From Flavihumibacter sp. UBA7668 (lineage in GTDB: Bacteria; Bacteroidota; Bacteroidia; Chitinophagales; Chitinophagaceae): a stretch of 64,000 nt of DNA. Made by a program: the position numbers and the translations under genes. Under the pieces are notes generated by a model. That model was not told where the DNA came from, made no database searches, and was given only the letters and a program-made list of their open reading frames with translations. Positions 8,364 to 17,394 of the stretch are shown here, one piece after another; position 1 is the stretch's first letter; every line of letters begins with the position of its first letter. The DNA lies in contig NZ_DLHM01000002.1 in NCBI RefSeq assembly GCF_002483205.1, positions 62,001 to 126,000 of the forward strand. The letters run 5' to 3'.

Positions 8364-9080
8364 ATGGAGGGATACGAAGAAAAAATCAAAGGAGAACTGT
8401 GGATATGGCAGCAGGAAATGCAGTCAAATCCCGGGTTTATTAATCGGCTTTCCAAGTCCTGGCAAAATAAAGTCAATTCCTGGATACCTGAGAAAGTACA
8501 CCAGGCAGTTACTGCCACCATCAAACAAATGATCAGGGCAGTTTTGTTTGGTGCGCAGTATACAAGTCCGGTACCGCTGCAATCCGAATCATTTTGGGCA
8601 AGGGAAGCCGCTATTAAAGAGCGGATCAACTGGTATCAGAAAACGGCCTCTGTAGAAGGCGCGGTAACCGGTGCAGGTGGTTTATTATTGGGACTGGCAG
8701 ATTTTCCCATATTACTCGGACTTAAATTGAAATTGTTGTTTGATATAGCCAGTATGTATGGATTTGATGTAAAAGATTATAAGGAACGGATTTATATTTT
8801 ACATGTATTGGAACTCGCTTTTTCAAGTCAGGAACACCGGCAAAAAATTTATCAGAAAATGGAGAACTGGACAGAAAAAGCAGCTTTGTTACCGGATGAT
8901 ATTCATCAGTTTGACTGGCGGAATTTTCAACAGGAATACCGTGATTATCTTGATATAGCTAAGCTGGCGCAACTGATTCCGGTTATCGGAGCACCGGTTG
9001 GATTGGTAGTAAATTACAGACTCGTGCGGAAGTTGGGGGTAACTGCCATGAATGCCTACAGGATGCGGATTCTGGCTTAA
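8364..9080 (+). CDS. EcsC family protein
   Basis: A 238-aa protein matching the EcsC family by its organisation: an acidic N-terminal helix (YEEKIKGELWIWQQEM), a central glycine-rich hydrophobic segment (VEGAVTGAGGLLLGLADFPILLGLKLKLLFDIASMYG) and a C-terminal hydrophobic segment IPVIGAPVGLVVNYRLV. EcsC is named after the Bacillus ecsABC operon, but its biochemical role is unknown. It begins 12 bp after the GMC oxidoreductase stop and may share its transcript. No ABC transporter genes are adjacent. Confidence 0.82.
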   Translation: MEGYEEKIKGELWIWQQEMQSNPGFINRLSKSWQNKVNSWIPEKVHQAVTATIKQMIRAVLFGAQYTSPVPLQSESFWAREAAIKERINWYQKTASVEGAVTGAGGLLLGLADFPILLGLKLKLLFDIASMYGFDVKDYKERIYILHVLELAFSSQEHRQKIYQKMENWTEKAALLPDDIHQFDWRNFQQEYRDYLDIAKLAQLIPVIGAPVGLVVNYRLVRKLGVTAMNAYRMRILA

Positions 9081-9090
9081 TTTTGAGTAT

Positions 9091-10044
9091 ATGATCAGTC
9101 AATTTGTTCGCCGGTTTAAATGGGCTTATTCACTCTATAATTTGTTTCACAAAAAACAACTCAGTCATACTGTCGAAAAGTACCGGCAACTTGGATTGAA
9201 TAAATTTTATTTTTCATCCGTTTCCAGCAGAGATTTTCTTAAAGTGCCCGAGGAGCTTCAAAAAAAAAGATTGCCTAATTGTTCTGGTGTTCAGGCAACG
9301 AAACTGTATAGTTTATTAGATGCTGAAAGTAAAAAATCGCTGGACAACTTTGAACAAAATGGCTATGCTGTTTTGAATCAATACCTGGACCAACATCAGG
9401 TGGACTCCATTAACGCAGAAATGCACGATCTTTTAATGAAGGGCACTGTTCAGCAGGGGAATGGAGGAAAAATCATGTTTGCGATTCACCACTCACAACT
9501 GCTTCGGGAAATTGGAAAAGATCCTGAGCTGTTGAGCCTTTTATCAGAATTGATGGACGGACATGCTGTACTCTTTCAGAGTATAAATTTTTTAAAAGGA
9601 AGTGAGCAGGCTAGTCATTCTGATAGTATTCATATGACAACCTACCCGCTGGGTGGCTTACTTGGTGTTTGGATAGCATTGGAAGATATTCATCCGGAAA
9701 ACGGACCTCTTCATTATTATCCGGGTTCGCATAAATTACCTTATTATCTGAACGCTGATTATAATAATGAAGGCAATTTCTTTTTACTGGGTCCCAAAGA
9801 TTATTCAGCATACGAGCAATTCATGCAGGGAAAAATTAAAGAGCTTGACCTGAAAAAAGAAATCTTATGCATTCCGAAAGGCAGTCTGATGATCTGGCAT
9901 GCCAATCTTTTTCATGGAGGTGAGATACATAGAGATAAATCGAAAACGAGAAAAAGTATTGTTTTTCATTATTTTGATGATGAAAGCATATGTTATCATG
10001 AAATTACCCAGCGCCCGGCATTAGTACGATCCGGACTAAAATAA
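9091..10044 (+). CDS. Phytanoyl-CoA dioxygenase (PhyH) family protein
   Basis: A 317-aa Fe(II)/2-oxoglutarate-dependent dioxygenase. The facial triad is visible as His176-Ser-Asp178 (SHSDSIHMTTYP) and a distal His (His275 in LFHGGE), with an arginine in the following strand (TRKSIVFHYFD) for 2-oxoglutarate. The stretch ENGPLHYYPGSHKLPYY is a PhyH-family hallmark. The ATG at 9091 is preferred: an earlier in-frame start at 9052 would overlap the EcsC gene and adds unrelated residues. The substrate could be an acyl chain, an amino acid or a small metabolite. Confidence 0.85.
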   Translation: MISQFVRRFKWAYSLYNLFHKKQLSHTVEKYRQLGLNKFYFSSVSSRDFLKVPEELQKKRLPNCSGVQATKLYSLLDAESKKSLDNFEQNGYAVLNQYLDQHQVDSINAEMHDLLMKGTVQQGNGGKIMFAIHHSQLLREIGKDPELLSLLSELMDGHAVLFQSINFLKGSEQASHSDSIHMTTYPLGGLLGVWIALEDIHPENGPLHYYPGSHKLPYYLNADYNNEGNFFLLGPKDYSAYEQFMQGKIKELDLKKEILCIPKGSLMIWHANLFHGGEIHRDKSKTRKSIVFHYFDDESICYHEITQRPALVRSGLK

Positions 10045-10048
10045 TACA

Positions 10049-11098
10049 ATGAAGCAGGATCAGATTTATATGAAGCGTTGCCTGCAACTGGCTGCACTTG
10101 GAGCCGGCAGGGTAGCGCCTAATCCGTTGGTAGGAGCAGTACTGGTTTATAATAACCGGATAATTGGGGAAGGCTATCATGAAGCATATGGAAATGCACA
10201 TGCTGAAGTGAACTGTCTTGCTTCCGTAAAACCCGAAGATCGAGTTTACATACCTGATAGTACACTCTATGTTTCACTTGAACCCTGTGCCCATTTTGGA
10301 AAAACCCCGCCATGTGCAGATCTGATCATCCGGAATGCAATAAAAAAAGTAGTGGTTGCTACACGTGATCCATTTGATCAGGTAAACGGAAAAGGAATTG
10401 AAAAATTAAAGAATGCCGGGGTTGAAGTGGAACTTGATGTTGAAGGGGCGGCTGCAAGAGAGCAGAATCGTCGCTTTTTTACGTTTCATCTAAATAAACG
10501 CCCCTATATTATTTTAAAATGGGCTGAATCATTAAATCAGGCGATTGCAGCGAAAGATAAGGCCAGAACAGCAATAAGTGGTCCTCTTGCCGGACGGCTG
10601 GTTCATCAGTGGAGGGCAGAAGAAATGGCCATTCTGATAGGAGCAACAACGGCAATAAGCGATGATCCTTCATTAACCGTCCGGTGGGTAAATGGTAAAA
10701 ATCCGGTTCGGTTGCTAATTGATCCCCAATTAAGAGTTCCTGAAAATGCCAGGTTGTTTTCTGAACCGGGAAATACAATCGTCTATAATTTTCTGAAAAA
10801 TCAGGTTGAAAACCAGGTTGAATGGGTACAGCTGAAAACAGATCAGCCTTTATTAGAACAGTTGCTGACAGATTGTTATAGGCGATCCATTATTTCCATT
10901 CTCGTAGAAGGAGGCTCCCTAACAATCGACCGTTTTTTGAAAGCTGGTTATTGGAATGAAATCAGACAAATCCGTTCAACCAGCCTTTATCTCGACCAGG
11001 GATATCCGGCTCCCCGCCCCGAACATGCCGTTCTTCATGCAAGGTATATGGCAGGAGAGGATGAGGTATTTGTATATCGACCTGTTTCTAGCCCTTAA
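10049..11098 (+). CDS. ribD: Bifunctional riboflavin biosynthesis protein RibD
   Basis: A 349-aa two-domain enzyme of flavin synthesis. The N-terminal deaminase domain holds the zinc site: His51-Ala-Glu53 and Cys80, Cys89 in PCAHFGKTPPC. The C-terminal reductase domain (residues about 150-345) shows KWAESLNQAIA and the glycine-rich VEGGSLTIDRFL. It converts the 2,5-diaminopyrimidine product of RibA to the ribitylamino-uracil. Length is normal for the family. It starts four bases after the PhyH stop. Other rib genes are not in the window. Confidence 0.95.
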   Translation: MKQDQIYMKRCLQLAALGAGRVAPNPLVGAVLVYNNRIIGEGYHEAYGNAHAEVNCLASVKPEDRVYIPDSTLYVSLEPCAHFGKTPPCADLIIRNAIKKVVVATRDPFDQVNGKGIEKLKNAGVEVELDVEGAAAREQNRRFFTFHLNKRPYIILKWAESLNQAIAAKDKARTAISGPLAGRLVHQWRAEEMAILIGATTAISDDPSLTVRWVNGKNPVRLLIDPQLRVPENARLFSEPGNTIVYNFLKNQVENQVEWVQLKTDQPLLEQLLTDCYRRSIISILVEGGSLTIDRFLKAGYWNEIRQIRSTSLYLDQGYPAPRPEHAVLHARYMAGEDEVFVYRPVSSP

Positions 11099-11103
11099 AA
11101 CAG

Positions 11104-11111
11104 TACCTTTG
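11104..11111 (+). promoter_or_regulatory. Bacteroidota -7 promoter motif for yigZ
   Basis: The octamer TACCTTTG fits TAnnTTTG exactly and is followed by C. It lies 22 bases before the ATG at 11134, right after the ribD stop, so the YigZ gene can be transcribed separately. Confidence 0.7.
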
Positions 11112-11133
11112 CGCGCTGTTTTCAGTGTACGCT

Positions 11134-11739
11134 ATGGATAATAAAACTTTTTATACAACAATTGAAAAACCAGGTACGGCTGAATTCCGCGACAGAGGAA
11201 GCCGCTTTATCGGATATGCATTTCCGATTGGTTCTGTTGAGCAATTCAAAAAAGAGCTGGAACAAATAAAAAAAGAACACCCCAAAGCCACTCATCATTG
11301 CTTTGCATATCGAATTGGTCTGGATGGTAACAGTTTCCGTGTGAACGATGATGGGGAGCCTTCCGGATCAGCTGGTAAGCCGATCCTTGGACAGATAGAC
11401 AGTAAGGTACTGGTGAATGTGGGTGTGGTAGTTGTTCGGTATTTCGGTGGAACCATGCTGGGAGTTCCGGGTTTGATCAATGCGTATAAAACAACAGCCA
11501 GCGTGGTGTTGCAGACTATCCCCTTTGTTCAGAAGACGATTGAGCGCTCTTATCAACTACAGTTTGATTATACTATGCTCAATGAGGTGATGATGCTGAT
11601 CAAACAATGCAATTGCACCCTTCTTCAGCAGGAAGTACAATTGTTTTGTTTGTATAAGATAGGAGTTCCTTTAAACCGTGAAGAGGAAGTATTATATCGG
11701 CTTAAGCAGTTGCATACAGTGGAAGTCAAAGCTTGCTGA
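11134..11739 (+). CDS. YigZ/IMPACT family protein
   Basis: A 201-aa protein of the YigZ/IMPACT family. The N-terminal domain shows FYTTIEKPG, RGSRFIGYAFP, FRVNDDGEPSGSAGKPI and the signature RYFGGTMLGVPGLINAYKTTA. A C-terminal ferredoxin-like domain (residues about 135-200) follows. Bacterial members are of unsettled function; eukaryotic IMPACT binds GCN1 and modulates translation control. The ATG at 11134 is chosen over a GTG at 11125 because it follows the promoter at the usual distance and gives the family N-terminus. The 3' end overlaps the YdcF gene by 14 bases, tail to tail. Confidence 0.9.
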   Translation: MDNKTFYTTIEKPGTAEFRDRGSRFIGYAFPIGSVEQFKKELEQIKKEHPKATHHCFAYRIGLDGNSFRVNDDGEPSGSAGKPILGQIDSKVLVNVGVVVVRYFGGTMLGVPGLINAYKTTASVVLQTIPFVQKTIERSYQLQFDYTMLNEVMMLIKQCNCTLLQQEVQLFCLYKIGVPLNREEEVLYRLKQLHTVEVKAC

Positions 11740-12466
11740 CCAGCCAACCCACTATTTCTTTATTTAATCTATTCCATTTTTCAAGTAGCGAAAAGTCGGG
11801 CCATATCCAGTCATACCATTGCTGAAAACCGTTGGTCACTTCATAGTTTGCACAATGCCTGGTTATCCTGATTCCGACTTTGTTAAATTCTGATTCACAT
11901 CGGCGCATGTGCATGGCAGAGGTCACCAGAATAAAAGGCCCCCTCATTTTCAAACTGTCAATCAAGGACTTAGTAAAGCTTGCATTCTCCTTCGTGTTAC
12001 GGCTTTTGTTTTCAGTAAAAATGATGGCCGGTGAAATTCCATTTTGGATTAATTCCGTTTTAACAAAATCTGCTTCAGGCGGTAGCTTCCTGTTTAGGAA
12101 ACCATTTCCGCCGGTCACAATTACCTTTTCTGCCACCCCGCTATGAACCAGCTTTGCGGCCTGAATGAATCGATCTGCAGCCTGTCCGAAATATCCCTGT
12201 CCATTTTTATCATAGCTGGAAAGTCCGCCTGGCAGAATAACTGCCTCAAATTTTCCAGTAGCCGGCACAAAAGCTGGTTGCCAGGATTGGAGACAGAAAT
12301 AAAAAAGGGCAGGATTGGTGAAGAGCAATGTTATCGTGACCAGGACTATTCCATAGCGACGTTTCCAATTTCCGGGTTTCCCTATTAAAAACAGCAGTGC
12401 AATAACCAATATCCAGTTGGCAGGTGATAGGAAGAACGTGACAATTTTTGAAAGCAGTGGAAGCAT
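11726..12466 (-). CDS. YdcF/ElyC family (DUF218) membrane protein
   Basis: A 246-aa protein with two N-terminal hydrophobic helices (about residues 12-60) and a periplasmic DUF218 domain: AVILPGGLSS, ADRFIQAAKL, VIVTGGNG, ENKSRNTKENA and VTSAMHMRRCESEF. This order is typical of YdcF/ElyC/SanA proteins, which bind nucleotides or affect cell-envelope polysaccharide metabolism. The gene converges on yigZ with a 14-base overlap, so their mRNAs have complementary 3' ends. Confidence 0.85.
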   Translation of the reverse strand: MLPLLSKIVTFFLSPANWILVIALLFLIGKPGNWKRRYGIVLVTITLLFTNPALFYFCLQSWQPAFVPATGKFEAVILPGGLSSYDKNGQGYFGQAADRFIQAAKLVHSGVAEKVIVTGGNGFLNRKLPPEADFVKTELIQNGISPAIIFTENKSRNTKENASFTKSLIDSLKMRGPFILVTSAMHMRRCESEFNKVGIRITRHCANYEVTNGFQQWYDWIWPDFSLLEKWNRLNKEIVGWLVSKL

Positions 12467-12568
12467 GAAAAAATCAATAATTGTTAAAGTTATCTAAAAC
12501 ACAGGAGTCGAACCCAACCCTTTTGAGAGCAGCGAAGGTATAGTCCATAGTTAAAACAATATACAATC

Positions 12569-14086
12569 ATGAAACAGATCTTTAGCCTTTTCCTTTTGAG
12601 TATTCTATTTCTTACCGCCTGTCAGAAAGATGATGAGGTGATCATTCCTTCAAAACCGGGTCCTAAGGACCCCATTGCTGTAAAAGATTCCGGCATTTTC
12701 CAACTGGAACTGGGATTGCAGGAATTGCATGCAGAAGATAGTCTGGATGCCTATATAACAGTGGTAAATAATCAAAACCAGCCTGTACTGCAAAACAAAC
12801 CAATCAGGATTGGCAAAATTGGTCCACAAGCCTACCAGTGGAGATCGCAGGAGATAGTTCTTGATAAAGGCACTTACTCTATGACTCAACTAGTGGTTAA
12901 AAAGGAGAATAAAGCGCTTTATGCTACCCCACTCTCCAATTCAAGACTGGCTCAGAACATCCAGATTGGTTTACCACAACACCAATTGCTTACTAAAGAG
13001 CCTACGGTTTTCCGTCCGCAGTTATTGATTACGGATGAAATGGTTGGTCCGGAAGATTTCGGCTACTCCAAAACTACGTTCCAGCGTAATGGACTGCTGG
13101 TAAATGTCCAGGCTGCAATCACTATAGCAGGTATCGTATACGACGCACCGGTTTTAAAATTCAACCTGGTTTCTACATTCGGTAATGGAGAAACAGTAAC
13201 CCGTACCATTGAGCGTAACAGCCTGGAAGAGGAGATTCGTTTCAGTGAGAGGGCTGTTAAGTTTGAACTTGTTGGAAATATCTGGAATGTGCCTGTCAAA
13301 AAAGTAGTGACTCGCGAAGAAGTAGCTGGAGGCAATCGTATCATCCTGGAAGGACAGAAGAACCGCAAATGGTTGCAGCAGGAAGAAACCTACCTGGAGA
13401 TCATGGGTAACTGGCAGAAACAATCCCTTACAATGTACCAGCAGCAGGCCGATGGTCAGTTAAAAGAAGTAAACTATTACCAGAAAAAACCGCAGAGCCA
13501 GGACTTGCAGTACATTTTCTCTGATAAAGGAATCTACCAGGGTTCAACTCTGATTGGAGTAGACCGTATCGACCCAACTAATAAAAGAGTAGGTGAAACC
13601 CGCTATGAGCTGGATGGAAACGGAAAGGTAACTCATATCATACAGACAATGTATGATCGTACCACTACCAGTGTAATTGAAAATGGTATTTCAACTGAGG
13701 GCGGCGTAACAGATGTGTATATGGTGTTGGACAATGGACATACAGTTCATTATGCAGCTACTTTTGCTGGTGGTAATAAGGTGAGCTATACTGCTGCTAC
13801 TTCAACAGGCGGACAGGAAGGTGGTAAATTTCAGTACGACCAGATGATCAACCCAAGATTTACCAACAAGCTCTTCCCTGATATGTATCTGTCGCATGTT
13901 TCGAAGAATAATGTGGCAGGAAGAAATTCAGGCTATTCGGGTGCTATTCCTTCATCTGTTCCATACAAGTATGAGTATGAGTACAATGCAGATGGATATC
14001 CGGTAGTATTGTATACTTATTATAAATCTTATCAGGACAACACTGATATGTATCGCATGAAAACAGTTTATACGTATAGTAATTAA
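12569..14086 (+). CDS. Putative lipoprotein of unknown function (505 aa)
   Basis: The N-terminus MKQIFSLFLLSILFLTAC is a textbook type II signal with lipidated Cys18, followed by a short acidic linker (QKDDEV) and a Lys/Pro-rich spacer. The rest is beta-rich, with many alternating polar/hydrophobic stretches and Tyr-rich segments (YKYEYEYNADGYPVVLYTYY) near the C-terminus that recall YD-like or RHS-type strands. No family was recognised with confidence. It heads a block of four codirectional genes containing an ECF sigma factor, so it may be part of the stimulus or a target of that system. Confidence 0.7.
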   Translation: MKQIFSLFLLSILFLTACQKDDEVIIPSKPGPKDPIAVKDSGIFQLELGLQELHAEDSLDAYITVVNNQNQPVLQNKPIRIGKIGPQAYQWRSQEIVLDKGTYSMTQLVVKKENKALYATPLSNSRLAQNIQIGLPQHQLLTKEPTVFRPQLLITDEMVGPEDFGYSKTTFQRNGLLVNVQAAITIAGIVYDAPVLKFNLVSTFGNGETVTRTIERNSLEEEIRFSERAVKFELVGNIWNVPVKKVVTREEVAGGNRIILEGQKNRKWLQQEETYLEIMGNWQKQSLTMYQQQADGQLKEVNYYQKKPQSQDLQYIFSDKGIYQGSTLIGVDRIDPTNKRVGETRYELDGNGKVTHIIQTMYDRTTTSVIENGISTEGGVTDVYMVLDNGHTVHYAATFAGGNKVSYTAATSTGGQEGGKFQYDQMINPRFTNKLFPDMYLSHVSKNNVAGRNSGYSGAIPSSVPYKYEYEYNADGYPVVLYTYYKSYQDNTDMYRMKTVYTYSN

Positions 14087-14106
14087 TATCTTTAATGATC
14101 ACTTTT

Positions 14107-14910
14107 ATGAAATATCTGATACTGTTCAGTTGGGTGCTTTTGTTATCATGCAGCGCAGCGAAAGTAGCTGTACCCGGAGAATTTGAAAAGGCTGCAACGC
14201 CCATGAAAGTGAAAGGCGTAAATGGATGGATGATTAATCAGCAATTGACTTTTGGAGAATACCAGACCAGCTCCGTAAAAAGGGGCTGGGACTTTACCTC
14301 TGTATGGCAGGCCAGTCGCATTAGTTTTAAACCCGAAGACCAGATTTTGAAAGTATTTGATATAAATACAGATAACAGAAATACAACAGAAAAGAACAAG
14401 CTCCAATTCACCATAACTAACGGGAAAGAAAAAGCGGCGGTTTTTGCACTGGAGAAATTTAATGAGCGTCAACTAGTTTATAAAAACAGGGATCCCAGAT
14501 GGGGAGAGTTGGCAAGAACCACCAGCTTGCAATACGCATTTTCAGCTGCTATTATGATGGTAGCTGATGCTGCACCTGAACCCTGGCAGTTGGTAATGGT
14601 ACATAAGGAAGGGAAGTCCACTGAATATGAAGAACAGGGGTATCTTACAAATGGAGATATACAGTTTTCTATCCAGACCTTACGAATAGGAAATTATACC
14701 AATACGAAGGGTAAAGAGGTAAAAGTGCTGGGCGGACCAACATTTGCAGGTTATGAAATCCGGATTGATGGGGGGGTAGTTGGGATTGTTGATTTGCTTG
14801 ATAATCAGATCTGGATACTAAATGACCTGGATCCTGCGTATAAGATGATGCTGGCTGCTGCCTCTTCTTCTTTATTATTAAAACGAAAGCAGGATCTGAC
14901 AAATAATTGA
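14107..14910 (+). CDS. Putative lipoprotein of unknown function (267 aa)
   Basis: MKYLILFSWVLLLSC gives a type II signal with Cys15. The mature protein has no motif I recognise; it contains strand-like segments and a hydrophobic C-terminal stretch (YKMMLAAASSSLLLKRK). The ATG at 14107 is preferred over 14095 because it starts the signal peptide directly. It begins 20 bp after the previous lipoprotein and its TGA is shared with the TTG start of the ECF sigma factor, which implies translational coupling and a common role. Confidence 0.65.
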   Translation: MKYLILFSWVLLLSCSAAKVAVPGEFEKAATPMKVKGVNGWMINQQLTFGEYQTSSVKRGWDFTSVWQASRISFKPEDQILKVFDINTDNRNTTEKNKLQFTITNGKEKAAVFALEKFNERQLVYKNRDPRWGELARTTSLQYAFSAAIMMVADAAPEPWQLVMVHKEGKSTEYEEQGYLTNGDIQFSIQTLRIGNYTNTKGKEVKVLGGPTFAGYEIRIDGGVVGIVDLLDNQIWILNDLDPAYKMMLAAASSSLLLKRKQDLTNN

Positions 14911-15458
14911 GCACGACCCTTGACATACAGGTTATAATTGATGGTTGTATAGCGAACAACCGGAAGGCACAGGAATATTTATACCGCCAGTACTATTCCT
15001 ATGCTATGGTAATTGCCCAACGTTATTCAAGAGATGAAGCAGATGCAGCTGATATTGTGAGCCAGGCCTTCGTTAAAGTGTTTAAAAGCATCAAAAGTTT
15101 TGATCCATCCATTGCGGCATTTCAAACCTGGTTGCGAAGAATTGTTATAAACGAAGGCCTGGATCATATTAAAGCAAGATCGAAGTTTGGGAATGAAATG
15201 GAACTGGAGTTTGAAACAACTGCAGCTCCCAATATAAATAATGAAGCTATTGAGCAATTAAATGCGAAGGAGTTGATGACAATGATCCAGCAGCTTCCTC
15301 CGGCTACCCATGCAGTGTTCATATTATATGCAGTGGATGGTTATAACCATCGTGAGATTGCAGAGAAACTGCAGATCAGCGAGGGAACCAGTAAATGGCA
15401 CCTCAGTGAGGCAAGAAAACAACTCATCAAAAAACTACAGGATTCGCATCATTCATGA
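14907..15458 (+). CDS. ECF-type RNA polymerase sigma factor
   Basis: A 183-aa sigma-70 of the extracytoplasmic function group. Region 2 is seen in YLYRQYYSYAMVIAQRYSRDEADAADIVSQAFVKVFKSIKSFDP, and region 4 in LQQLPPATHAVFILYAVDGYNHREIAEKLQISEGTSKWHLSEARKQLIKKL, the -35 reading helix-turn-helix. The start is a TTG at 14907 that overlaps the TGA of the upstream lipoprotein gene; no ATG exists before region 2. The gene overlaps the next one by ATGA at 15455-15458. Both overlaps suggest coordinated translation. Confidence 0.9.
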   Translation: MSTTLDIQVIIDGCIANNRKAQEYLYRQYYSYAMVIAQRYSRDEADAADIVSQAFVKVFKSIKSFDPSIAAFQTWLRRIVINEGLDHIKARSKFGNEMELEFETTAAPNINNEAIEQLNAKELMTMIQQLPPATHAVFILYAVDGYNHREIAEKLQISEGTSKWHLSEARKQLIKKLQDSHHS

Positions 15459-16141
15459 ATGCAACCTTCCCATATGAACAATTAATTGCAAGCAAGCTGG
15501 AGCAATTGCCCCCCTTACCGGAAATGGCTGATGGAATCTGGCTTCGCATAACTACAGAGCTCGATAGAGATCTGCCAACTGATGATGATGATTTTGGCAA
15601 TGACCCTGGCAATGGCGGTGAGCCTGTTACCGATCCTGCAGGAACCACCCCTGTTTCCGGCTGGCGGGGTTGGACTTTATTATTAATATTGGCAGGAATC
15701 GCGATCTTCCTGCTGTACCGATTTAATTCCAATAAGATTATCCCAGATGACAATATTCTTCTGCCCCTGGATATGCCAGGTTTACCTTCAACAACTGCAG
15801 AGCCCATTTTATCCAACGAAAACCAGCAGGTAAATGCTGTTTCTCCGACTGGGACCGGGACGGGGAAAGGCCCAATTGTTTCAGATTCAGCTTCGTTCTT
15901 GCTTCCGAATCAGGTTGTTTTGCCTTCTCCGGATTCAGCCAGAACGCAACAACCTGTACCACCCTTAAATGAAATAACCGGGCAGCCAGATAGCGCCCGG
16001 TTAGATACAGTGTCCACAACAACAGCTTCCGAAATCAAAAAAGATTCCTCAGGAGGCCGTAAACGCCCGTCCGGTATCAAGGGAATCAGTTCCGATGACT
16101 ACCGGATCGTACCGCAAAAAGGACAAAGGGACAGTACTTAA
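15455..16141 (+). CDS. Membrane protein, likely anti-sigma partner
   Basis: A 228-aa protein with a cytoplasmic N-terminal part (1-70; acidic run TDDDDFGNDPGNGG at 42-55), one membrane helix at about 72-89 (WTLLLILAGIAIFLLYRF) and a Pro/Ser/Thr-rich periplasmic tail ending in a basic segment. Its start overlaps the sigma gene stop by four bases. A single-pass protein encoded directly behind an ECF sigma factor is the usual arrangement of an anti-sigma factor, but no zinc motif or FecR/RskA domain is visible, so the role is inferred from position and topology. Confidence 0.7.
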   Translation: MNATFPYEQLIASKLEQLPPLPEMADGIWLRITTELDRDLPTDDDDFGNDPGNGGEPVTDPAGTTPVSGWRGWTLLLILAGIAIFLLYRFNSNKIIPDDNILLPLDMPGLPSTTAEPILSNENQQVNAVSPTGTGTGKGPIVSDSASFLLPNQVVLPSPDSARTQQPVPPLNEITGQPDSARLDTVSTTTASEIKKDSSGGRKRPSGIKGISSDDYRIVPQKGQRDST

Positions 16142-16314
16142 TACACCAACACACTCAATGTAGAAAGTTCCATGATTTCAGCATCCTTTATTGGTTCATG
16201 GTCAGGCGCCTGATTAATAGCCTGGCTATAACTACATTTGGACTTGTAACCTGCTGATAAGCTGGTTGTTAGAATTAATCCAAGTGCTAGAATGATAATT
16301 GAAGCCAGTTTCAT
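16138..16314 (-). CDS. Small secreted protein (58 aa), function unknown
   Basis: A short ORF whose first 23 residues (MKLASIIILALGLILTTSLSAG) are a plausible signal peptide, followed by a polar segment with one cysteine and acidic stretch EPIKDAEIMEL. It overlaps the 3' end of the anti-sigma-like gene by four bases, tail to tail. CCTTTGAAC just upstream is only a partial -7 motif. It could be a true small exported protein or chance. Confidence 0.4.
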   Translation of the reverse strand: MKLASIIILALGLILTTSLSAGYKSKCSYSQAINQAPDHEPIKDAEIMELSTLSVLVY

Positions 16315-16471
16315 GTTCAAAGGTTTAATGGAATCCTGGTAAATGATTCGGGTATAAAATTGAATATAAATCAGGCCAAATGCAAGAGGATTCTGCTAAA
16401 CCGCTGTTTTTACGGCATGAAACTGCAAAAAGCAGGATTAAATCGCAAAACCTGCCTGCTGAAATGCAGCT

Positions 16472-17365
16472 TTACTGGCTGAATCGGGGATGAACCACCA
16501 AATCTTTTGAACCTTTCGTGTAGAGATAAAAGCCTTCTCCTGATTTTACCCCAAATTTTCTGGCAGTTACCATATTGGTTAATAGTGGGCAGGGAGCATA
16601 TTTGGGATTGCCCAGGCCCTCGTGCAGCACTTTCAGAATGCTGTGGCAGGTGTCCAGCCCGATGAAATCCGCTAATTGTAGTGGTCCCATCGGATGTGCC
16701 ATACCAAGTTTCATAATGGTATCAATTTCTTCCACACCGGCAACGCCTTCATATAAACTATAAATGGCTTCATTGATCATGGGCATCAGAATGCGGTTCG
16801 CTATAAAACCAGGGTAATCATTTACGACAGAGGGGATTTTATTAAGCAGCCGGCTTAATTCAACTATTTTCTCTGTAACCTGCTGTTCTGTAGAATAACC
16901 ATTGATGATTTCCACCAATTTCATTACCGGAACAGGATTCATAAAATGCATTCCGATTACTTTTTCTGGTCGTTGGGTAGCACTGGCTATTTTGGTAATG
17001 GATATAGAAGACGTATTGGAGGCAAGAATGGCATCACCTGGAGCCAACTGGTCCAGCTCTTTGAAAATGGAAAGTTTCAGTTCGGTATTTTCAGTAGCAG
17101 CCTCAATAATGAGATCGGCAGCCTGAATCCCTTCTTTGAGGTTCTGGACAGATTGAATCCGCTGAAGGGCCTGCTCGCTGTCCTGCTCTGTTAAAAGTCC
17201 TTTTCCTACCTGACGCTCCAGATTTCTGGTGATGGTTGCTATTGCCTTTTCCAGTTGGGCGGGATCTCTGTCTACAAGGTTAACCCTGAATCCGAACTGA
17301 GCAAAAACATGGGCAATACCATTTCCCATGGTGCCCGCACCTATGACAGCAATCTGATTGAACAT
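16472..17365 (-). CDS. hbd: 3-hydroxybutyryl-CoA dehydrogenase
   Basis: A 297-aa NAD(P)-dependent 3-hydroxyacyl-CoA dehydrogenase. The N-terminal Rossmann motif is GAGTMGNGIAHVFA (9-22); the catalytic His lies in GMHFMNPVP with Asn in DYPGFIANRI, and the C-terminal domain has AHPMGPLQLADFIGLD. It interconverts acetoacetyl-CoA and 3-hydroxybutyryl-CoA in fatty acid, amino acid or butanoate metabolism. Glutaryl-CoA dehydrogenase and kynureninase lie a few kb away and could feed crotonyl-CoA towards this enzyme. Confidence 0.93.
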   Translation of the reverse strand: MFNQIAVIGAGTMGNGIAHVFAQFGFRVNLVDRDPAQLEKAIATITRNLERQVGKGLLTEQDSEQALQRIQSVQNLKEGIQAADLIIEAATENTELKLSIFKELDQLAPGDAILASNTSSISITKIASATQRPEKVIGMHFMNPVPVMKLVEIINGYSTEQQVTEKIVELSRLLNKIPSVVNDYPGFIANRILMPMINEAIYSLYEGVAGVEEIDTIMKLGMAHPMGPLQLADFIGLDTCHSILKVLHEGLGNPKYAPCPLLTNMVTARKFGVKSGEGFYLYTKGSKDLVVHPRFSQ

Positions 17366-17394
17366 AGCAATAATTTAGACCGTAAAAATAAGGG

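Noticed and set aside
9052..9090. Earlier start for the PhyH gene
   Set aside because: It would overlap the EcsC gene and adds residues with no PhyH similarity.
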